From CAWKDC01 sp044445605 (GTDB taxonomy: Bacteria; Pseudomonadota; Gammaproteobacteria; JABCZS01), in contig JBIOEA010000051.1 in assembly GCA_044445605.1 (NCBI GenBank), positions 1-9,743 on the forward strand: a stretch of 9,743 bases of DNA, read 5' to 3'. Below, piece by piece: positions 6,937 through 9,743 of this stretch. Under the pieces are notes generated by a model that was given only the letters and a program-made list of their open reading frames with translations, made no database searches and was not told the origin of the DNA. Each line of letters opens with the position of its first letter. Positions within the stretch are counted from its first letter, which is position 1. Made by a program: the position numbers and the translations under genes.

Positions 6937-7623
6937 ATGGAAAAGAAGCGATACGACACTTTTTTAGCGATGGCAACGTATTGTATTTTAATCACATGTG
7001 CCATTTCCGGCCAAAATCTGATTAATATATTTGGGTTAACGGTAACCTCTGGGATGTTTGTTTTTCCCTTTACTTACATTTTTATTGCAGCTTCCACGGA
7101 GCTGTATGGTGCTCAAACCACCCGTCAAACCATTATTTATTGCATCCTAGCGAATGCAGTGATGTTGGGTGTCATTTTCTTATTTACCCAAATTCCTTCT
7201 GAACGTTCGGCGATTGGCAGTGCCGAGGTTTATCGCGCATTCTTAGATAGGTTTTCTTATGTATTGGGCATATCGACCTTGGCGTTTGCGATCTCTGAAA
7301 GTGTGAACGTGTGGTTATTGTCAAGGCTCAAAATATTAACGCATGGCAAGCTGTTTATTCAGCGGGCATTTTTATCGACGGTCTGCGCGGTGACATTAGA
7401 CACGCTGTTAGTATTTCCGTTTTATTTTAGCCGTCAGGGATCTTTCAAACAAGCCGCGATGGAAGCATCGTTGGTATTAGGTATGAAGATTTTTTATGAT
7501 ATCGCGCTGCTGCCGCTCTGCTGGGGCATGGTTGCCTGCATTAAAAGTTTCATCGCAGCACCGACGCTTCCGCCGAGTGCTACTCCTTTCACCTCTTCTT
7601 ATTATTTGAAGCAATATGATTAA
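6937..7623 (+). CDS. VUT/YhhQ-family transporter (queuosine-precursor transporter-like)
   Basis: 228 residues with six hydrophobic segments, the size and topology of the DUF165/VUT family of inner-membrane transporters. E. coli YhhQ of this family imports queuosine precursors (preQ0/preQ1). Family landmarks are FPFTYIFIAASTELYG at 43-58 (the family usually has a PFTF...D-x-x-x-E-x-YG pattern), AFAISESVNVWLLSRLK at 116-132 and the helix with LSTVCAVTLDTLLVF at 146-160, which usually reads STLISQ..DS. Glu55, the Tyr-Gly pair and the Asp155 helix are kept. The acidic residue normally before the ELYG motif is Ala, and the usual Gln/Asp of the later helices is altered (AISESVNV). It is thus a divergent member whose substrate need not be a queuosine precursor. 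ATG 6937 follows AGGGA by 5 nt. It overlaps the next gene by 8 bp and has its own promoter. Confidence 0.75.
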   Translation: MEKKRYDTFLAMATYCILITCAISGQNLINIFGLTVTSGMFVFPFTYIFIAASTELYGAQTTRQTIIYCILANAVMLGVIFLFTQIPSERSAIGSAEVYRAFLDRFSYVLGISTLAFAISESVNVWLLSRLKILTHGKLFIQRAFLSTVCAVTLDTLLVFPFYFSRQGSFKQAAMEASLVLGMKIFYDIALLPLCWGMVACIKSFIAAPTLPPSATPFTSSYYLKQYD

Positions 7624-8146
7624 TGATTTGATACAACGTTTTATGTTGAAAACAAAATTTGTGATCATCGATTTTGATGTCGAAACATCGGAGTTGACGT
7701 TTTTGACGTATGGCAGTCGTGGCACGTTCAAACGCAGTTTGATGGATGTCTCATTGGACGCATCACTGGTATCCGATTTAGACGTAACCCAAGCGTGTTA
7801 TTTGGGGTTGAAAATGGCTGAGTTTTTGCAATATAAGAATGAGCCCATGACGCCTAAACAACAGGCTAAAGCACATCGCGCGCCACAGGGTGTTACGCAT
7901 CAGGTATCGTTTGATCGTCACGGACATGTGATTTATGTGGATCCTGAATCGGACATTATGATCAGCCAAAGTGCCATCTTGATTGCGAAAGATGACACGT
8001 TATTGCGCAAATTTTCCCCAGAAGTGGGATACGCCATTGGTTTGTATGCGGGTAAACGTCTGTATGCAAAACCAACTGCGATTGCGTTGACGAGCACGGT
8101 GGCGGTCTATGTCGACAACGTGGTTGATTTACAACCACGACGATAA
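7616..8146 (+). CDS. Small protein of unknown function coupled to the transporter
   Basis: 176 residues, soluble, not recognised. It begins with a strand-like segment KFVIIDFDVETSELTFLTYG at 14-33 and ends VDNVVDLQPRR. Two segments look like a diverged internal repeat: about 47-73 (LDASLVSDLDVTQACYLGLKMAEFLQY) and about 125-151 (KDDTLLRKFSPEVGYAIGLYAGKRLYA). Each appears to be strands followed by an amphipathic helix. The middle (75-95) is hydrophilic and Lys/Gln-rich. ATG 7616 overlaps the transporter stop in ATGATTAA and has only a weak ribosome-binding site, so translation is probably coupled. ATG 7643 (MLKTKF) is an alternative start. The tight overlap suggests a shared job with the transporter, but nothing visible says which. 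Confidence 0.6.
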   Translation: MINDLIQRFMLKTKFVIIDFDVETSELTFLTYGSRGTFKRSLMDVSLDASLVSDLDVTQACYLGLKMAEFLQYKNEPMTPKQQAKAHRAPQGVTHQVSFDRHGHVIYVDPESDIMISQSAILIAKDDTLLRKFSPEVGYAIGLYAGKRLYAKPTAIALTSTVAVYVDNVVDLQPRR

Positions 8147-8177
8147 TGAGAGCTCCTGCTTGCTTTATATCTTTTCG

Positions 8178-8272
8178 CTCCCTTCTAAAGGGGACAGCCG
8201 AGTATTCGGGGTAATCGTTCACTACCACAAGATCACAAAACGAAGAACTCTTCGCCCCCTTGGTAAAGGGGG
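8178..8272. repeat. Cluster of G/C-rich extragenic hairpins
   Basis: Three hairpins lie in the 292-bp gap between the transporter operon and the insertion sequence: TCCCTT-CTA-AAGGGG at 8179-8193, CCGA-GTAT-TCGG at 8198-8209 and CCCCCTT-GGTA-AAGGGGG at 8255-8272. The first and third share the pattern CCCTT...AAGGGG(G/A)CAG and look like two copies of one small palindromic element. A fourth, longer hairpin follows at once. I see no gene in 8147-8438. Confidence 0.5.
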
Positions 8273-8274
8273 CA

Positions 8275-8326
8275 GACACAGGAATCGTCGAGCTTGCGAG
8301 ACGGTTCTTGTGTCGGGGGATTTTTC
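8275..8326 (+). terminator. Long hairpin followed by a T-rich run
   Basis: Bases 8275-8289 pair with 8300-8314 (GACACAGG... with ...TGTGTC) in a 15-bp stem with two G-U pairs, followed by CGGGGGATTTTTC. It could end transcription of the transporter operon about 130 bp after its stop. The G-run between stem and Ts is unusual for an intrinsic terminator, and the adjoining CCCCCTT hairpin suggests it may instead be part of an extragenic repeat. Confidence 0.45.
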
Positions 8327-8438
8327 TTTGCTTACGCAGCGTATCAATCTGAATTTCGCTGCGGTTGGTGATTGTTCTGCGCGGCACGCTATTTAACGTT
8401 CGCGTCTGGTTGCCAATGACGGGGTTGTTCTTATAGAT

Positions 8439-8441
8439 CAA
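8439..8441. repeat. Core repeat at the right end of the IS110 element
   Basis: On the minus strand the right junction reads ATAG-TTG-ATCTAT. ATAG belongs to the element and ATCTAT to the host. TTG is shared with the left junction; the recombination core is two bases of it, TT or TG. Confidence 0.7.
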
Positions 8442-8459
8442 CTATGTCGCATGCTTTTT

Positions 8460-9434
8460 TTAAAAAGATTTATCCACAAGAAATTTCGTGGGCTCTGTGT
8501 TTGTCAGTTCTTTAAGACGAGCATTAGCAATAACAATGATTTTTCGCATAACGGCGGTCAAGGCAACCATTTTCTTTTTTCCCCGGGCAACCAACCCCAT
8601 ATAAAACGTCCCAATGGCTGACTTTGAGTGCCCAGCAGCCATTGCAGCTAGAAATAGCATGGGCTTTAAGACATTTCTGCCTGGAGCAACTCGCCTATAT
8701 CCTTGATGTTTTCCGCTGTCATTAGCTCTCGGAGCTACTCCTGCCAAAGATGCTGCCTGCTCGCGGGTTAAGCTTCCCAATTCAGGCATTGTTGCCAATA
8801 ATTCTTCTGCAACTATATTGCCAATCCCTGGAACGGTTTTAAGAGCTCTTTTACGCGCTTTTAATACTTTATCCCCTGAGATAATGATTTTAATTTGCTG
8901 ATTAAGAAGCTCCACCTGTTCCTCAAGAGTTTTAATCACTGTTAAACAACTATTAACCGTGAAAGTATTTTTTACAGGTGCCTGAGCCCTGTTTTTTTCA
9001 GCTGTTAACATACGTTTTAAATCTCCACGTCGATTAACCAATGCATATAAATCTGATTGATTCTGAGACACGGGCTGAAAACGCTCTAAAAGCTTATGGC
9101 GCTCTGAACCATAAAACGCTAAGGCTTTTGCGTCCAAGGCATCAGTTTTAGCTGAGTTGCCGTGAGAGCGAACAAAATTTTTCACCTTTCGTGTATTAGC
9201 GCGATGGACTACAAATTGTTTAACGCAGAGGGTTGTAAGAAGGTCTCGTTCGTATCCGCCCGTTGCCTCAAGGACAATAAATGCGGTAGGCAATAAGTGG
9301 TCAAATTTCTGTAGAAATTTTTGAATTCCATTGCAATCATATTGATATTCAAAGGTTTCTTTGCGCCCATGCTGTGCAGCAACAAAAGTAAATTTTCCGA
9401 TATCAATTCCGATAAAGTTTTGGTAAAGTGACAT
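8460..9434 (-). CDS. IS110-family transposase (DEDD RuvC-like plus serine recombinase domain)
   Basis: 325 residues, normal for IS110 enzymes, which act with a bridge RNA to insert a circular element at a matching site. The N-terminal RuvC-like domain shows its acidic set: Asp11 (FIGIDIGK), Glu56 (VLEATGGYE), and Asp98 and Asp101 (KTDALDAK). A central coiled-coil-like part spans about 125-190. The C-terminal Tnp domain has the helix-hairpin-helix segment TVPGIGNIVAEELLATMPELG at 200-220 and LAGVAPRANDSGKHQGYRRV with the catalytic serine at Ser240. These positions lie close to those I recall for IS621. All catalytic residues are present and the frame is uninterrupted. ATG 9434 (MSLYQNF) is chosen because GGGA lies 6 nt upstream. 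The longer frame back to 9515 would run through the donor-binding loop of the bridge RNA and is unlikely to be used. Confidence 0.92.
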   Translation of the reverse strand: MSLYQNFIGIDIGKFTFVAAQHGRKETFEYQYDCNGIQKFLQKFDHLLPTAFIVLEATGGYERDLLTTLCVKQFVVHRANTRKVKNFVRSHGNSAKTDALDAKALAFYGSERHKLLERFQPVSQNQSDLYALVNRRGDLKRMLTAEKNRAQAPVKNTFTVNSCLTVIKTLEEQVELLNQQIKIIISGDKVLKARKRALKTVPGIGNIVAEELLATMPELGSLTREQAASLAGVAPRANDSGKHQGYRRVAPGRNVLKPMLFLAAMAAGHSKSAIGTFYMGLVARGKKKMVALTAVMRKIIVIANARLKELTNTEPTKFLVDKSF

Positions 9435-9470
9435 AATCATTCCCGAGGTATAAATTGAGAGTAGTTTTTG

Positions 9471-9478
9471 ATTGTAAG
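9471..9478 (-). other. Bridge RNA right donor guide
   Basis: The RNA reads CUUACAAU on the 3' side of the donor-binding loop. It is complementary over 8 nt to the left-end junction ATTGTAAG (minus strand, 9669-9662), which runs through the core into the element's left end. Confidence 0.75.
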
Positions 9479-9504
9479 CGGGCGTGCTTTTAAAGCATCC
9501 CAAG

Positions 9505-9511
9505 CAACTAT
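9505..9511 (-). other. Bridge RNA left donor guide
   Basis: The RNA reads AUAGUUG on the 5' side of the donor-binding loop. It is identical over 7 nt to the right end of the element plus core (minus strand, 8445-8439). Confidence 0.7.
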
Positions 9512-9543
9512 TCAAACGTCTCGAGAGTGAAGGCCTGAGTACC

Positions 9544-9552
9544 TTGATCTAT
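9544..9552 (-). other. Bridge RNA right target guide
   Basis: The RNA reads AUAGAUCAA on the 3' side of the target-binding loop. It is complementary over 9 nt to TTGATCTAT (minus strand, 8441-8433), that is, the core plus the right host flank. Confidence 0.75.
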
Positions 9553-9566
9553 TCGGTTGTTTCAAC

Positions 9567-9575
9567 CAATGTCGT
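9567..9575 (-). other. Bridge RNA left target guide
   Basis: The RNA reads ACGACAUUG on the 5' side of the target-binding loop. It is identical over 9 nt to the left host flank plus core (minus strand, 9674-9666). Confidence 0.75.
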
Positions 9576-9648
9576 ACCGGTCGCTCAAGCCTCCGATACC
9601 CCCCTTTCTAGACGGAGAGGGGGTATCTCCTCTCTTAAACGCATTTAT

Positions 9649-9654
9649 ATCATA
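9649..9654 (-). promoter_or_regulatory. -10 half of a promoter completed only in the circular element
   Basis: TATGAT (9654-9649, minus strand) lies in the left end. In the excised circle it would stand 17 bp from GCGACA in the right end (8451-8446, minus strand), making a -35/-10 pair with start near 9642. Junction-formed promoters are known in the IS110 family. Confidence 0.45.
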
Positions 9655-9665
9655 CCCGTGACTTA

Positions 9666-9668
9666 CAA
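9666..9668. repeat. Core repeat at the left end of the IS110 element
   Basis: On the minus strand the left junction reads ACGACA-TTG-TAAG. ACGACA is host sequence and TAAG is the element's left end. The TTG is the second copy of the trinucleotide found at 8439-8441. Confidence 0.7.
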
Positions 9669-9706
9669 TGTCGTTAGGTCGCTGTCATCGCGGTTGGGCT
9701 CGCGCG

Positions 9707-9720
9707 GAATTCATGAGCTC
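9707..9720. repeat. REP-like extragenic palindrome in the right flank
   Basis: GAATTCATGAGCTC is an imperfect palindrome inside a GCGAGC-rich stretch (about 9688-9726). On the minus strand it includes GTAGGAGCGAGCTC, which resembles the GTAGGAGCGAGC family of bacterial REP sequences. It lies about 40 bp outside the insertion sequence. The window ends just after it, so a full unit cannot be judged. Confidence 0.4.
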
Positions 9721-9743
9721 GCTCCTACATCTCGGGCTCGCCA

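Larger units (their letters stand above)
9467..9642 (-). ncRNA. Predicted IS110 bridge RNA
   Basis: Non-coding left end of the element, read on the minus strand. A 5' hairpin (9627-9595) has stem GATACCCCC/GGGGGTATC. Next is a target-binding hairpin (9591-9532): outer stem GGCUUGAG with CUCAGGCC, apical stem GGUUG-AAA-CAACC, and a large internal loop. Last is a donor-binding hairpin (9516-9467): outer stem UUUGA with UCAAA, inner stem GGG with CCC capped by UGCUU-UAA-AAGCA, and an internal loop of 10 and 8 nt. The 5' end is inferred from the junction promoter and the 3' end from the last stem, giving about 176 nt, close to the 177 nt I recall for IS621. The guide segments match the element ends and host flanks at one common core. 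Confidence 0.8.
8439..9668 (-). mobile_element. IS110-family insertion sequence, apparently complete
   Basis: An IS110-family element on the minus strand. Its limits are fixed by a TTG (CAA on the + strand) at 8439-8441 and again at 9666-9668, where all four predicted bridge-RNA guides meet. The repeat unit (element plus one core copy) is 1,227 bp. Layout in transposase orientation: left end with 234 non-coding bp carrying the bridge RNA, transposase, then a right end of only 21 bp after the stop. That is the arrangement of the IS110 subgroup (left-end RNA) rather than IS1111. There are no terminal inverted repeats, as expected for the family. The intact reading frame and matching guides suggest a recent and possibly still active copy. 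It lies in an intergenic region and breaks no visible gene. Confidence 0.85.

Noticed and set aside
8109..8396. 95-residue plus-strand reading frame
   Set aside because: It overlaps the preceding gene, runs through several hairpins, and has no protein-like features or ribosome-binding site.
7962..8441. 159-residue minus-strand reading frame
   Set aside because: It is antisense to the 176-residue gene and to the hairpin cluster, has a low-complexity composition and shows no recognisable motif.
9435..9515. Longer transposase starting at Met 9515 (MNSCLGCFK...)
   Set aside because: The extra 27 codons have no family similarity and run through the donor-binding loop of the bridge RNA. MSLYQNF at 9434 has a ribosome-binding sequence and matches the usual IS110 N-terminus.
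9532..9541. CAGGCCT-like sequence resembling the IS621 target
   Set aside because: It forms the outer stem of the target-binding hairpin (pairs with 9584-9591) and is not at a junction.
9595..9627. G/C-rich hairpin as another copy of the host palindromes at 8178-8272
   Set aside because: It lies inside the element boundaries and forms the 5' stem of the predicted bridge RNA. The similarity is limited to C- and G-runs.
9707..9720. REP palindrome as the insertion target of the IS110 element
   Set aside because: The guides place the left junction at 9666-9668, about 40 bp away, so the REP-like sequence is only nearby.
1..9743. tRNA, rRNA or CRISPR array
   Set aside because: No cloverleaf-like sequence, no rRNA segment and no regularly spaced repeats were seen on either strand.

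Overview
The window looks like a chromosomal segment of a gammaproteobacterium of moderate to low G+C content. Host-associated Legionellales (Legionella/Coxiella relatives) are my best guess. The guess rests on an ankyrin-repeat protein, two large unrecognised soluble paralogues that resemble effectors, many lineage-specific proteins and an IS110-family element. It is an inference; no rRNA or other phylogenetic marker is present.

Layout. (a) 1-533: the C-terminal half of a DMT/EamA transporter whose 5' part is missing or decayed. (b) 537-1025, minus strand: an exported YbhB/YbcL-type (PEBP) protein. It is divergent from 1064-2083, a DusB-like tRNA-dihydrouridine synthase. Only 38 bp separate the two start codons, neither has a Shine-Dalgarno sequence, and both can be read as leaderless. 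(c) 2028-2723: an ankyrin-repeat protein overlapping the dus 3' end. It converges on a two-gene minus-strand operon (6760 to 2720) of two large paralogues of unknown function. (d) 6937-8146: a VUT/YhhQ-like transporter translationally overlapping a small protein of unknown function. (e) 8147-8438: a non-coding stretch with several G/C-rich hairpins. (f) 8439-9668: an apparently intact IS110-family insertion sequence of 1,227 bp per unit on the minus strand. (g) 9669-9743: host flank with a REP-like palindrome.

The main result is in (f). The non-coding left end upstream of the transposase can be folded as a bridge RNA of about 175 nt: a 5' hairpin, a target-binding loop and a donor-binding loop. 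All four guide segments can be read by eye. The 5' side of the first loop matches the left host flank over 9 nt. Its 3' side is complementary to the right host flank over 9 nt. The 5' side of the second loop matches the element's right end over 7 nt. Its 3' side is complementary to the element's left end over 8 nt. All four matches meet at the same trinucleotide, TTG (CAA on the + strand), which is present once at each end of the element. This fixes the element's boundaries, its core (TT or TG) and its pre-insertion target without any alignment. A promoter split across the circular junction (GCGACA, 17 nt, TATGAT) would start the RNA about where the fold begins.

The second point of interest is the tandem paralogue pair at 2720-6760. 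I recognise no family for it. It is transcribed divergently from the transporter across an intergenic region holding a TTAAC-N5-GTTAA palindrome.
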